From Novosphingobium sp. JCM 18896 (GTDB lineage: Bacteria; Pseudomonadota; Alphaproteobacteria; Sphingomonadales; Sphingomonadaceae): DNA of 64,000 nt. Of this stretch, positions 40,869 through 50,171 are shown one piece after another. The position numbers and the translations under genes are program-made. Under the pieces are notes generated by a model. The model saw nothing but the letters and a program-made list of their open reading frames with translations, did no database searches and was not told where the DNA came from. The stretch covers positions 62,001 to 126,000 of the forward strand of contig NZ_JAPCZF010000001.1 of assembly GCF_025938095.1 (NCBI RefSeq), in the 5' to 3' direction. Every line of letters starts with the position of its first letter. The first letter of the stretch is position 1.

Positions 40869-40988
40869 GGCAAGCGAGGCCGTGCCGCCCAACGTCGGGC
40901 GAACCAGCGCAGCCGCTTTTCATTAGACAACGCGTGGCAACGGAGCCGCCCGAATGATCCCGAAAGGATCGATTCGAGGCGGCTTTTT
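40869..40988 (+). ncRNA. nirB leader: two-hexaloop ANTAR antitermination RNA
   Basis: P1 is CGCCC-[AACGTC]-GGGCG (40886-40901) and P2 is GTGGC-[AACGGA]-GCCGC (40934-40949). Both loops are six bases with A1 and G4, the recognition pattern of ANTAR proteins such as NasT. The right arm of P2 is part of the left arm of the terminator at 40944-40988. When NasT binds, the terminator cannot form and nirBD-nasA-cobA is transcribed. This is the known nitrate-assimilation mechanism in Klebsiella and Pseudomonas; the target here is read directly from sequence. Confidence 0.85.
40944..40988 (+). terminator. regulated terminator of the nirB leader
   Basis: AGCCGCC (40944-40950) with GGCGGCT (40978-40984), extended by CGAAT/ATTCG and GATCC/GGATC over the loop CGAAA, followed by TTTTT. 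It is 30 bases upstream of the nirB start. Confidence 0.92.
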
Positions 40989-41018
40989 CGTTGTGCGCGT
41001 TCGGTACGGAGACCTGAC

Positions 41019-43511
41019 GTGAATGCGCCGATGACCTTCGGAAACGACAACCCCGGTAGCGGCACCCGCGAACGCTTGGTCGTGATCGGTAACGGCATGG
41101 CCGGTTGCCGCGCGGTCGAGGAGATCCTCGCACGCGATCCGGGCCGCTACTCGATCGCGATCTTCGGCGCCGAGCCGCGGGTGAACTACAACCGCATCAT
41201 GCTCTCGCCGGTGCTCGCGGGCGAGAAGGCCTTCGACGACATCGTCATCAACACGGCCGAATGGTACGAAGAGAACGGCATCGAGCTGATCTCGGGCGAT
41301 CCGGTCGACCAGATCGATCGCGCGACCCAGACCGTCATCGCTCGCTCGGGCCGCGTCGAGCCCTATGACCGGCTGCTGATCGCCACGGGCTCCGATCCCT
41401 TCATCATTCCTGTTCCCGGCTCCAAGCTACCCGGTGTCGTCACCTTCCGTGACCTCGACGACGTCGACAAGATGCTCGCCGCCGCGGACAAGGGTGGCAA
41501 TGCGGTGGTCATCGGTGGCGGCCTGCTCGGGCTCGAGGCCGCGCACGGCCTCAACCTGCGCGGCATGGCGGTCACCGTCATCCACCTGATGCCGACCCTG
41601 ATGGAGCGTCAGCTCGACGAAGCCGCCGGCTACCTGCTCAAGACCGAGCTCGAAAGCCGCGGCCAGGTGATCCTTACCGGCGCCGATACCGCCGAGATCG
41701 TCGAGAAGGATGGCCACGTCGCCGGCGTCAAGCTCAAGGACGGGCGAGAAATCCCTGCCGACATCGTCGTCATGGCGGTCGGCATCCGCCCGGCCACGGC
41801 GCTGGCCAAGGCCGCGGGTCTCGAGGTCGAGCGCGGCATCATGGTCGACGACCACATGATCACCTCGGACCCGGCGATCATGGCCGTGGGCGAATGCGTC
41901 CAGCACCGCGGCACCTGCTATGGCCTCGTTGCGCCGCTGTGGGACATGTGCCGTGCGCTGGCTGACCACGCGACCGACAGCCCCTCGGGCTACGAGGGCT
42001 CGGTCACCTCGACCAAGCTCAAGGTCTCGGGCATCGACCTGTTCTCCGCCGGTGACTTCTCGGGCGGCGACGGCGCCGAGGACATCGTCATGCGCGACGC
42101 CGCGCGCGGGATATACAAGCGCGTCATCGTCAAGGACGACAAGCTCGTCGGCGCGGTGCTGTATGGCGATACGGCCGACGGCTCCTGGTACTTCGACCTG
42201 CTCAAGAAGGGCGAGGACGTCTCGGACATCCGCGACGCGCTGATCTTCGGTCAGGCCTTCGCTTCGGGGGGCGCCCTCGCGGACCCTAATGCCGCCGTTG
42301 CCGCCCTCTCGGACGATGCCGAGATCTGCGGCTGCAACGGCGTCTCCAAGGGCACCGTGGTCAAGACCATCCAGGGCGGGGCCTGCAGCCTCGACGCCGT
42401 CCGTTCGCAGTGCAAGGCCTCGGCAAGCTGCGGTTCGTGCACGGGCCTGGTCGAGAGCCTGCTCAAGATCACGCTCGGCGACGACATCCAGTCGGGCCCC
42501 AAGACCGTCTGCAAGTGCACGAGCTTCAGCCACGACGACGTGCGCCGCCTGATCCTCGAGAAGGAACTGAAGGCAATTCCTCAGGTGATGCAGGAACTGC
42601 ACTGGACCACGCCCGACGGCTGCTCCTCGTGCCGTCCGGCGCTCAACTACTACCTGCTCTGCGCCTGGCCCGGCGAGTACGTCGACGACCAGAAGAGCCG
42701 CTTCGTCAACGAGCGCATGCACGCCAACATCCAGAAGGACGGTACCTATTCGGTCGTCCCGCGGATGTGGGGCGGGCTGACCAATCCGAAGGAACTGCGC
42801 GCGATTGCCGACGTGGTCGAGAAGTACAACGCGCCGATGGTCAAGGTGACCGGCGGCCAGCGGCTCGACATCTTCGGCATCAAGAAGGAGGACCTGCCCG
42901 CGGTCTGGGCCGATCTCAACGCCGCCGGCATGGTCTCGGGCCACGCCTACGGCAAGTCGCTGCGCACGGTAAAGACCTGCGTCGGTTCGGAATGGTGCCG
43001 CTTCGGTACCCAGGATTCGACCGGGCTTGGGGTCAAGCTCGAGCAGATGACCTGGGGCTCGTGGATGCCGCACAAGTTCAAGATCGCGGTCTCGGGCTGC
43101 CCACGCAATTGCGCGGAGGCGACGATCAAGGACTTCGGCGTGGTCTGCGTCGACTCGGGCTACGAACTCCATGTCGGCGGCAACGGCGGCATCAAGGTTC
43201 GCGCCACCGACCTGCTGTGCAAGGTCGCGACCGAGCAGGAGGCGATGGACGTCTGCGCCGCCTTCACCCAGCTCTACCGCGAGCAGGCCTGGTACCTCGA
43301 ACGCACCGCCCCCTGGATCGAGCGTGTCGGTCTCGACCACGTCAAGCAGGGCCTGTTCGACGATCCCGAGGCGGTCGCCAAGCTCGCCGCACGGTTCCGC
43401 TACTCGCAGCAGTTCATGCAGGACGATCCCTGGGCCAAGCGCGCCGCGGGCGAGGATGCCGAACTGCACCAACACCTTGCCGAAGTTCGGCCCCTGGAGT
43501 TCGCACAATGA
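41019..43511 (+). CDS. nirB: nitrite reductase large subunit NirB
   Basis: An 830-residue NAD(P)H nitrite reductase. Order: FAD/NADH oxidoreductase module (VVIGNGMAGCRAVEEIL, VVIGGGLLGLEAAHGL), a BFD-type [2Fe-2S] domain (CGCNGVSKGTV to CGSCTGLV, about 437-480), a second Cys-rich segment (CKCTSF, CSSCRPALNYY), then the siroheme/[4Fe-4S] domain with CVGSEWC (about 654) and SGCPRNCAEA (about 693). It reduces nitrite to ammonium in the cytoplasm. GTG 41019, behind GGAG, is the start; ATG 41031 is possible. Its stop overlaps nirD (ATGA). It is controlled by the leader at 40869. Confidence 0.96.
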   Translation: MNAPMTFGNDNPGSGTRERLVVIGNGMAGCRAVEEILARDPGRYSIAIFGAEPRVNYNRIMLSPVLAGEKAFDDIVINTAEWYEENGIELISGDPVDQIDRATQTVIARSGRVEPYDRLLIATGSDPFIIPVPGSKLPGVVTFRDLDDVDKMLAAADKGGNAVVIGGGLLGLEAAHGLNLRGMAVTVIHLMPTLMERQLDEAAGYLLKTELESRGQVILTGADTAEIVEKDGHVAGVKLKDGREIPADIVVMAVGIRPATALAKAAGLEVERGIMVDDHMITSDPAIMAVGECVQHRGTCYGLVAPLWDMCRALADHATDSPSGYEGSVTSTKLKVSGIDLFSAGDFSGGDGAEDIVMRDAARGIYKRVIVKDDKLVGAVLYGDTADGSWYFDLLKKGEDVSDIRDALIFGQAFASGGALADPNAAVAALSDDAEICGCNGVSKGTVVKTIQGGACSLDAVRSQCKASASCGSCTGLVESLLKITLGDDIQSGPKTVCKCTSFSHDDVRRLILEKELKAIPQVMQELHWTTPDGCSSCRPALNYYLLCAWPGEYVDDQKSRFVNERMHANIQKDGTYSVVPRMWGGLTNPKELRAIADVVEKYNAPMVKVTGGQRLDIFGIKKEDLPAVWADLNAAGMVSGHAYGKSLRTVKTCVGSEWCRFGTQDSTGLGVKLEQMTWGSWMPHKFKIAVSGCPRNCAEATIKDFGVVCVDSGYELHVGGNGGIKVRATDLLCKVATEQEAMDVCAAFTQLYREQAWYLERTAPWIERVGLDHVKQGLFDDPEAVAKLAARFRYSQQFMQDDPWAKRAAGEDAELHQHLAEVRPLEFAQ

Positions 43512-43864
43512 TCGGAGACTGGCTCGACATCGGTCCCACGGACCAGATCGCCCCGGGCAACGCCCGCACCCTGCCGGTGCGTGGCGGTGAGGAAATCGCG
43601 GTGTTCCACACGATGGACAACCAGTTCTATGCCCTCGTCAACAAGTGCCCGCACAAGCAGGGGCCGCTGAGCCAGGGCATCGTCCACGGCAACGTCGTGA
43701 CCTGCCCGCTGCACAACTGGAACATCTCGCTCAAGACCGGCGAGGCGCTCGGCGACGACGAGGGCTGTGTGCCGACGATCCCGCTCAAGGTCGACGCGGG
43801 CCGGATCTACCTGCTGCGCGAGGCGGTCGTCGCCAAGCGTGCGGCCGTGGCGAAGGCGGCCTGA
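43508..43864 (+). CDS. nirD: nitrite reductase small subunit NirD
   Basis: A 118-residue Rieske-type small subunit with the [2Fe-2S] ligand motifs CPHKQGPLS (residues 39-47) and CPLHNWNISL. It partners NirB in assimilatory nitrite reduction. ATG 43508 overlaps the nirB stop by four bases, and nasA starts five bases after its stop. Confidence 0.95.
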   Translation: MIGDWLDIGPTDQIAPGNARTLPVRGGEEIAVFHTMDNQFYALVNKCPHKQGPLSQGIVHGNVVTCPLHNWNISLKTGEALGDDEGCVPTIPLKVDAGRIYLLREAVVAKRAAVAKAA

Positions 43865-43868
43865 CCCG

Positions 43869-46481
43869 ATGCGCGAAATCCGCACCACCTGCGCCTATTG
43901 CGGCGTCGGCTGCGGCATCAAGGCCGAGGTGACGGGGCGCGAGGTCGCGATCAAGGGCGACGAGACGCACCCCGCCAACCTCGGCAAGCTCTGCTCGAAG
44001 GGCACGCATCTAGGCGAGACGGTCGGCCTCGAAGGCCGGCTGCTCTACCCCGAGGCCGGCGGCAAGCGCGTCACCTGGGACAAGGCGATCGACCGCGTCG
44101 CCAAGCGCTTTGCCGATACGATCGCGCGCTATGGCCCGGACAGCGTCGCCTTCTACGTCTCGGGCCAGTTGCTGACCGAGGACTACTACGTCGCCAACAA
44201 GCTGATGAAGGGCTTCATCGGCACGGGCAACATCGACACCAACTCGCGCCTCTGCATGTCGAGCGCGGTCGCCGGGCATATCCGCGGCTTCGGCGAGGAC
44301 GTGGTTCCCGCAACCTACGCCGATTTCGACGAGGCCGACCTGATCGTGCTCGTCGGCTCGAACACCGCCTGGTGCCATCCGATCGTCTACCAACGGATCA
44401 TGGCGGCGCGGGCTTCGCGCGGTACCAAGCTCGTGGTGGTCGATCCGCGTCGGACCGAGACCTGCGAGGAGGCCGACCTTCACTTGCCGCTCCGTCCCGG
44501 CAGCGACGTCGCGCTGATGAACGGCCTGCTGGCCTACTGCCGCGACAAGGGCCTGCTCGACGAGGGCTATCTCGAAGACTGCGTGACAACCCCCGACGGT
44601 TTCTGGGAAAAGCTCGGTGAGGGCAGCGACCTTTGGTCGACCGCCGCGGCCTGCGACCTGCCTCCGGCGGACCTGCTCGCCTTCTACGAACTGTTCGCGG
44701 CCAATCCGCGGACGATCACGCTGTTCAGCCAGGGGATCAACCAGTCGGTGCGCGGCACCGACCAGGTCAATGCGATCCTCAATGTCCACCTCGCCACGGG
44801 CCGCATCGGCAAGCCCGGCGCGGCGCCGTTCTCGATTACCGGCCAGCCCAATGCGATGGGTGGCCGCGAGGTCGGCGGGCTCGCCTCGACCCTGGCCGCG
44901 CACATGGATTTCGCGCCCGAGAACGTCGAGACCGTCCGCCGCTTCTGGGCCGCGCCGCGCATGGCCAGCAAGCCCGGGCTCAAGGCGGTCGACCTGTTTC
45001 GCCAGGTTCGCGAAGGCCGGGTCAAGGCGCTGTGGATCATGGCGACCAACCCCGCGGTGTCGCTGCCCGACGCAGGCCTGGTGCGCGAGGCGCTGGCCGC
45101 CTGTCCCTTCGTCGTCGTCTCGGACTGCATCGCCGATACCGACACCGGCCGCTTCGCCCACGTCAAGCTGCCCGCGGCGGGCTGGGGCGAGAAAGACGGC
45201 ACGGTCACCAATTCGGAACGCCTAATCAGCCGCCAGCGCGCGCTGTTCCCGCTCGCGGGCGAGGCCCGGCCCGACTGGTGGATCATCACCCAGGTGGCCC
45301 AGGCGATGGGCTGGACCGAGGCCTTCGCCTACGATCGTCCCGCCGACATCTATCGCGAGCACGCCCGGCTCTCGACCTATCAGAACGGCGGCAAGCGTCT
45401 GTTCGACATCGGCCATCACGCGGTCATCTCGAACCCCGCCTATGACGCCATGACGCCATTCCGGTGGGGCGGTGAAGGGGACAAGGCGCCGTTCGCCAAT
45501 GGCCGCTTTTCCACGCCCGATGGCAAGGCACGGCTGGTCGCGGTCGAGCAGATGGCGATCGAGGCGCCTTTGGCGAAGTTCCCGATGACGCTCAACACCG
45601 GCCGCTACCGCGACCAGTGGCACACGATGACGCGCACGGGCCTGTCGCCCAAGCTCTCGCAGCACCGCCGCGAACCGCTGGTCGAAATCCACCCGGCCGA
45701 CGCCGTCGCGCTGGAGATCCAGGCCGACGATCTCGTGCAGGTTTCCACCCCCGCGGGCGATTCGGTGTTCCGGGCGCTGCTGTCCGAAGGCCAGCGCCGC
45801 GGCGAGGTGTTCACGCCGATCCACTGGACCGATCGCCAGTCCACGGGCGGCCGCACCGGCCGGTTGCCGCGACCGCTGGTCGATCCGGTCTCGGGCCAGC
45901 CGGGCTTCAAGTCGACCCCCGCGCGGCTCGAGAAGCTGGCTCCCGAATGGCGCGGTTTCGTCATCGCGCGCGACATCCCGGACGAGATTCCCGCAGCCTA
46001 TGCCACCAAGGTCCGGGTCGCTGCCGGCTGGCTGGTCGAAGTCGCGGGCGACGGCGATCCGGCGGTTCTGGCCAAGGCCGTGCTCCCCAAGGGCGAGCGG
46101 ATCGAAACCATCGACCAGGCGCGCGGCGGCATGCGCGTCGCCGTGCTCGAAGACGGCCAGTTGATCGCCGCGCTGTTCGTCACGCGCAGCGGCCGCACGC
46201 CGTCGCGCGAATGGCTGATCGAGCAGCTTTCCGCCGCGGGCATGGCCTCGTCGATCGAACTGCTCGCCGGCCGTCCGGCGACGCCGCAGGCCGATCGCGG
46301 TCCGATCGTCTGCGTCTGTTTCGACGTGGGTATGAAGACCATCGTCGAAGCCATTGCCACACAACAACTCGTCTCGGTCGATGCCGTCGGCAAGGCGCTT
46401 TCGGCCGGTACCAATTGCGGCTCGTGCCGCCCCGCAATCCAGCGCCTGATCGGCGAAACCAAGGAGGCCGCCCATGCGTGA
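43869..46481 (+). CDS. nasA: assimilatory nitrate reductase catalytic subunit
   Basis: An 870-residue molybdopterin (bis-MGD) enzyme. The N-terminal [4Fe-4S] motif is Cys8, Cys11, Cys15 and Cys42 (CAYCGVGC, LCSKG); NTNSRLCMSSAV, in the Mo-ligand region, has the cysteine expected of cytoplasmic Nas enzymes; a C-terminal BFD-like [2Fe-2S] domain (VCVCF to CGSCRPAI, about 815-855) supplies electrons. It reduces nitrate to nitrite in the cytoplasm. ATG 43869 is the start; upstream frame is a nirD shadow. The 3' end overlaps cobA by eight bases. Confidence 0.95.
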   Translation: MREIRTTCAYCGVGCGIKAEVTGREVAIKGDETHPANLGKLCSKGTHLGETVGLEGRLLYPEAGGKRVTWDKAIDRVAKRFADTIARYGPDSVAFYVSGQLLTEDYYVANKLMKGFIGTGNIDTNSRLCMSSAVAGHIRGFGEDVVPATYADFDEADLIVLVGSNTAWCHPIVYQRIMAARASRGTKLVVVDPRRTETCEEADLHLPLRPGSDVALMNGLLAYCRDKGLLDEGYLEDCVTTPDGFWEKLGEGSDLWSTAAACDLPPADLLAFYELFAANPRTITLFSQGINQSVRGTDQVNAILNVHLATGRIGKPGAAPFSITGQPNAMGGREVGGLASTLAAHMDFAPENVETVRRFWAAPRMASKPGLKAVDLFRQVREGRVKALWIMATNPAVSLPDAGLVREALAACPFVVVSDCIADTDTGRFAHVKLPAAGWGEKDGTVTNSERLISRQRALFPLAGEARPDWWIITQVAQAMGWTEAFAYDRPADIYREHARLSTYQNGGKRLFDIGHHAVISNPAYDAMTPFRWGGEGDKAPFANGRFSTPDGKARLVAVEQMAIEAPLAKFPMTLNTGRYRDQWHTMTRTGLSPKLSQHRREPLVEIHPADAVALEIQADDLVQVSTPAGDSVFRALLSEGQRRGEVFTPIHWTDRQSTGGRTGRLPRPLVDPVSGQPGFKSTPARLEKLAPEWRGFVIARDIPDEIPAAYATKVRVAAGWLVEVAGDGDPAVLAKAVLPKGERIETIDQARGGMRVAVLEDGQLIAALFVTRSGRTPSREWLIEQLSAAGMASSIELLAGRPATPQADRGPIVCVCFDVGMKTIVEAIATQQLVSVDAVGKALSAGTNCGSCRPAIQRLIGETKEAAHA

Positions 46482-47256
46482 CACGACCCCGATCGCAGCG
46501 GGAGAAGTCTGGCTGGTCGGCGCTGGACCCGGCGATCCCGAACTGCTCACGCGCAAGGCCGAGCGGCTGATCGGCGAGGCCTCGGTGGTGTTCTACGACG
46601 CGCTGGTCGGCCCCGAAGTGCTCGATCTCGCGCGGCCCGGCACGCGGCTGGTCCATGTCGGCAAGCGCTCGGGCCGCCACTCGAAGGATCAGAAGACGAT
46701 CGACGCGCTGATCGTCGAGGCGGCGCTCGCGGGCGAGCGCGTGGTGCGGCTCAAGGGCGGCGATCCGTCGATCTTCGGCCGGGCGACCGAGGAACTCGAC
46801 GCCTGCCGTGCGGCCGGCGTGCCCGTGCGGATCTGCCCCGGCGTCACCGCTGCCAGTGCCGCTGCGGCAGGGATCGGCGCCTCGCTGACCCTGCGCGGGC
46901 TCGCGCGCAAGCTGACCTTCGTCACCGCCCATGCCCGCGCCGGCGAGGAACTGTCGCTCGACTGGTCGGGGCTGGCCGATCCCGAGGCGACCTTGGCGAT
47001 CTACATGGGTAAGGCTGCCGCGGGCGAGGTCTCGCGCAACCTGATGGCGGCGGGCCTGCCCGGCGATACGCCGGTGGCGCTGGTCGAGAACGCCAGCCTG
47101 CCGAGCCAGTCGGTACTGTTGACCCGGCTCGACCTGCTCGGGCTCTCGGCCAAGGCGGCGCTCGGCGATGGACCGGCGCTGATCCTCGTCGGCCAGGCGC
47201 TGGCGGTCGCGGGCGAGGCCCAGGCGCTTGCGGGAGCAGCCCGAACGCTGGCATGA
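46474..47256 (+). CDS. cobA: uroporphyrinogen-III C-methyltransferase (SUMT)
   Basis: A 260-residue SAM-dependent methyltransferase with the SUMT signatures VWLVGAGPGDPELLTRKAER near the N-terminus and VVRLKGGDPSIFGRATEE in the middle. It makes precorrin-2 for siroheme, the cofactor of NirB. The last gene of the nirB-nirD-nasA-cobA operon, it overlaps nasA by eight bases. No CysG-type oxidase/chelatase domain is attached, so those steps must be encoded elsewhere. Confidence 0.95.
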   Translation: MRDTTPIAAGEVWLVGAGPGDPELLTRKAERLIGEASVVFYDALVGPEVLDLARPGTRLVHVGKRSGRHSKDQKTIDALIVEAALAGERVVRLKGGDPSIFGRATEELDACRAAGVPVRICPGVTAASAAAAGIGASLTLRGLARKLTFVTAHARAGEELSLDWSGLADPEATLAIYMGKAAAGEVSRNLMAAGLPGDTPVALVENASLPSQSVLLTRLDLLGLSAKAALGDGPALILVGQALAVAGEAQALAGAARTLA

Positions 47257-47284
47257 GGGCGCGGCCTTCCTCCAGGAGAAGCCG

Positions 47285-47917
47285 GTGCGCCTTCACGCCT
47301 ATTTTCGCAGCTCGACCTCATATCGCGTCCGTATCGGCCTGAATCTCAAGGGTTTGGACTACGAGGTCGTGCCGGTGAACATCCTCACCGGTGAGCAGCG
47401 CAAGGACGCCTATCGCGGCAAGAATCCCTATGCCGGCGTGCCCGCGCTCGAGGTCGAGGGGCGTGTCTATGCCCAGTCGATGCCGATCCTCGAATGGCTC
47501 GACGAGCGTTATCCCGAACCGGCCTTCCTGCCCGGCGATGCCGACGCGCGTTTTGCCGTGCGCGAGCTGGCCTATGCCATCGCCACCGAACTGCACGGCC
47601 CGCTCAATTCGCCGGTGCTTAAGTACCTGGAGAGCGAATTCGGCCAGGATAAGGATGGTGTCCGCCGCTGGTATCATCACTGGCTGGCAAAGACGCTCGG
47701 CGGGGTCGAGGCGCGGCTCGCCGAACGCGGTGTCGGCGACTTTCTCGGCGAAGCGCCGGGGCTGTTCGAATGCGTGCTGATCCCGCAGCTCTACAACGCG
47801 CGGCGCTTTGGTTTCGAGCTTTCGGCGATGCCGTGGATGCATCGGATCGAGAGCGCCTGCCTCGAACTGCCGGCGTTCATCCGCGCGCACCCGGACAATC
47901 AGCCCGACGCGACCTGA
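47285..47917 (+). CDS. maiA: maleylacetoacetate isomerase / zeta-class glutathione S-transferase
   Basis: A 210-residue GST. GTG 47285 behind AGGAGAA is chosen (VRLHAYFRSST); the frame opens at 47228 inside cobA. The zeta-class motif SSxSxRVR appears as RSSTSYRVRIGLNLKG near residues 8-23, and the glutathione site VYAQSMPILEWLDE follows. Family members isomerise maleylacetoacetate in tyrosine catabolism, or maleylpyruvate. It lies 28 bases after cobA but is unlikely to be functionally linked to nitrate. It is convergent with astB, the ends overlapping by 19 bases. Confidence 0.85.
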   Translation: MRLHAYFRSSTSYRVRIGLNLKGLDYEVVPVNILTGEQRKDAYRGKNPYAGVPALEVEGRVYAQSMPILEWLDERYPEPAFLPGDADARFAVRELAYAIATELHGPLNSPVLKYLESEFGQDKDGVRRWYHHWLAKTLGGVEARLAERGVGDFLGEAPGLFECVLIPQLYNARRFGFELSAMPWMHRIESACLELPAFIRAHPDNQPDAT

Positions 47918-49164
47918 AGCTCCGAAAGGTCGAGCAAGTCCAGAAGCTTGGCGCGGGCTTTTCGCACGTCGCGCCATAGTGCTGGGCGCGCCAGATCGGC
48001 GGGTGCAATCGTCTCGGGCCATTCGGCCGAAACCAGACTTTCGATGCTCGCGATCCGCCGTTCGTCGACCAGGAAGCGCGGGTCCACCGTCGCGGGATCG
48101 GCCACGACACGCAGCCGCAGGCAGGCGGGGCCACCGCCGTTGGCCATCGATTCGCGGACTTCGACCGGGACGAGCCGGCGGATCGGGCCATTGCTCGCGA
48201 CCAGACCCTCGAGCCAGGACCAGACGCGCGGATTGGCGCGGGCCTCGCTCGGCAGGATCAGCGCCATTCCGCCCTCCGGCAGGGTCACGAGCTGGGCGTT
48301 GAACAGGTAGGAGGAAATCGCCTCGGCGAGGCTCACCGCCGCGGCGGGAACCTCGATGATCTCGACTTCGGGCAATTTCTCACGAAGTGCCGCATAAAGT
48401 GCCGTGGGATCGGCAAAAGCCTGCTCGTGGGCGAAGAGCACATGCTCGTTGGCCACGGCGACGACGTCGTTGTGGAAGGCGCCTGCAGCGATCGCTTCGG
48501 GTGATTGCCGCGCGAACAGGGTGCGCGCCGGATCGAGGCCGTGCCGCCGCGCCACCGCCGCGCTGGCCTCGCGATGCTGGCGCGCGGGGAAGGGGCCGCC
48601 GCTCTCGCCGTAGACGAAAACCTCTATTCCCAGGGTGTTATGGCTCGAACACAGCCGCATGTGGTTGGCCGCCCCCTCGTCGCCGAAGGGCGGGGGGACG
48701 GGCGCGTGCACCATGAAATGGCGGCTGTCGGCAAAGGCCAGGCGGAGCTGGGCGAGGGTGCCCGGCCACTCGTGGCTGCGGTGGGGCATGGTCACGAGGT
48801 TGGCGGTGCTCAGGTGGCAGCGGCCATCGGCGGTGTCGGGCGAGGGCGACACCGTCGCGGCGTTGGCAGCCCACATCGCCGAGGCCGAAAAAGCGTTGGC
48901 ACGCAGGGCCTTGTCGGCGCTTTCCATCGTGGTTCCGAGGCTGGCGAGCCAGGCCTCGTCGGGGCGGTCGAGCGGCACGAACAGGCCCTGGACGAGGCCG
49001 AGTTCGAGATTGGCACGCATCTTGGCCAGGCCCTGCAACGCCGCTTGGCGCGGATGGGCGAGCTTGCCGGCATTGGCGGTCGCGGCGAGGTTACCGAGGC
49101 TGAGCCCGGCGAAATTGTGGCTCGGCCCGACGATCCCGTCGAAGTTGATCTCGATGAGGCTCAT
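47899..49164 (-). CDS. astB: N-succinylarginine dihydrolase AstB
   Basis: A 421-residue enzyme of the amidinotransferase/dihydrolase fold that converts N2-succinylarginine to N2-succinylornithine, CO2 and ammonia. Signatures are INFDGIVGPSHNFAGLSLGN at the N-terminus, RSHEWPGTLAQL, and GGGPACLRLRV near residue 350, which holds the catalytic Cys region. The length is close to that of known AstB (about 445). It is the last gene of the astD-hydrolase-astA-astB operon, its start overlapping astA by four bases. Confidence 0.94.
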   Translation of the reverse strand: MSLIEINFDGIVGPSHNFAGLSLGNLAATANAGKLAHPRQAALQGLAKMRANLELGLVQGLFVPLDRPDEAWLASLGTTMESADKALRANAFSASAMWAANAATVSPSPDTADGRCHLSTANLVTMPHRSHEWPGTLAQLRLAFADSRHFMVHAPVPPPFGDEGAANHMRLCSSHNTLGIEVFVYGESGGPFPARQHREASAAVARRHGLDPARTLFARQSPEAIAAGAFHNDVVAVANEHVLFAHEQAFADPTALYAALREKLPEVEIIEVPAAAVSLAEAISSYLFNAQLVTLPEGGMALILPSEARANPRVWSWLEGLVASNGPIRRLVPVEVRESMANGGGPACLRLRVVADPATVDPRFLVDERRIASIESLVSAEWPETIAPADLARPALWRDVRKARAKLLDLLDLSELQVASG

Positions 49165-50171
49165 CGCGGAACGTAAGTCACGGAATCACCGGGAGAAACC
49201 TCAAGCGCTTCGGCCGTTCCGGGGCTCAACTTGACACCTGTCGTTGTTGCCGCAATCCGGCCGCATGACGCCCGGAATGCGCCCAGATGCCCATGCGCGA
49301 CCAGGCAGTCCTCGCCCTCGTCGCTTAGGCCGACGATTTCGGCCGTGCGCGCGGTCTTGATCGTCGCGATCTCGTCGGTCGGTGCGGTCATCGTCGGGCC
49401 GCCGTCGAACACGTCGACGTAGCATTCGTAGCGGAAGCCTTCGTTCTCCAACATCCGCTGCGCAGCCCGACCCGACTGGTGCGGCTTGCCGATCACCGCG
49501 AGCGCGGTCTCGGGCAGCAGCGCGGTATAGATCGGGTGCTTGGGCATGAGGTCGGCGATGAACTGGTTGCCGTGGATCGCGTTGAAATCGTCGGCCTCGC
49601 GGAAGCTCATGCCGAAGAAGCGCCCGGCGAGGCCGTCCCAGAAGGCCGAGCCGCCGGTCTCGTCGTGGGCGCCGCGCAGTTCGGCGATGGTCCGGTCGGC
49701 GAAGCGCGCGCGGTGCAGGGCCATGAACAGGTAGCGGCTGCGCGCGAGCAGCGCGCCGGTGCCCGCGGCGCGATCGCCGGCGAGAAGGAACAGCCCACCG
49801 ACCTCGCTGGCGCCGTCGAGATCGGTCGAGAGCACGAGCGTCTCGGCGCGGATCGTGCGGTCGAGCTCCTTCGAATATTGCGAGAAGGTGCTGATCCGGT
49901 ACGAGTAGAACGGCCAGCGCGCGCCGATCCGCGAGAAGATCTGGCAGGTGCCGCGGACCTTGCCGCTGGCCGTGTCCTCGAGCACGAAAAGGAACAGGTC
50001 GTCGGCGAGGGTGTCCTCTGCTCGGGCAAACGAAGCCTCGGTGCGCGCGAGCTTGGCCTTGAGCGTCGGCCGGTCGGGCGGCAGGTTGGTGAAGCCGCCG
50101 CCGGTGCTCTTGGCCATCTGGTAGAGCGCGGGCAGGTCCGCGGGGCGGGCGGCGCGCAGGACGAAGCTCAT
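49161..50171 (-). CDS. astA: arginine N-succinyltransferase AstA
   Basis: A 336-residue acyltransferase (GNAT-like fold) that succinylates arginine with succinyl-CoA, the first step of the AST pathway. Typical segments are VLRAARPADLPALYQMAKST, the FSQYSKELDRT region and MSFREADDFNAIHGNQFIADLMPKHPIY-type text near residue 195. ATG 50171 (MSFVLRAARPADL) overlaps the M20 hydrolase stop by four bases; upstream frame is shadow. The stop overlaps astB. Confidence 0.94.
   Translation of the reverse strand: MSFVLRAARPADLPALYQMAKSTGGGFTNLPPDRPTLKAKLARTEASFARAEDTLADDLFLFVLEDTASGKVRGTCQIFSRIGARWPFYSYRISTFSQYSKELDRTIRAETLVLSTDLDGASEVGGLFLLAGDRAAGTGALLARSRYLFMALHRARFADRTIAELRGAHDETGGSAFWDGLAGRFFGMSFREADDFNAIHGNQFIADLMPKHPIYTALLPETALAVIGKPHQSGRAAQRMLENEGFRYECYVDVFDGGPTMTAPTDEIATIKTARTAEIVGLSDEGEDCLVAHGHLGAFRASCGRIAATTTGVKLSPGTAEALEVSPGDSVTYVPR

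Noticed and set aside
41427..43508. 693-codon minus-strand frame opposite nirB
   Set aside because: The real nirB is on the plus strand with all cofactor motifs; the antisense frame has none.
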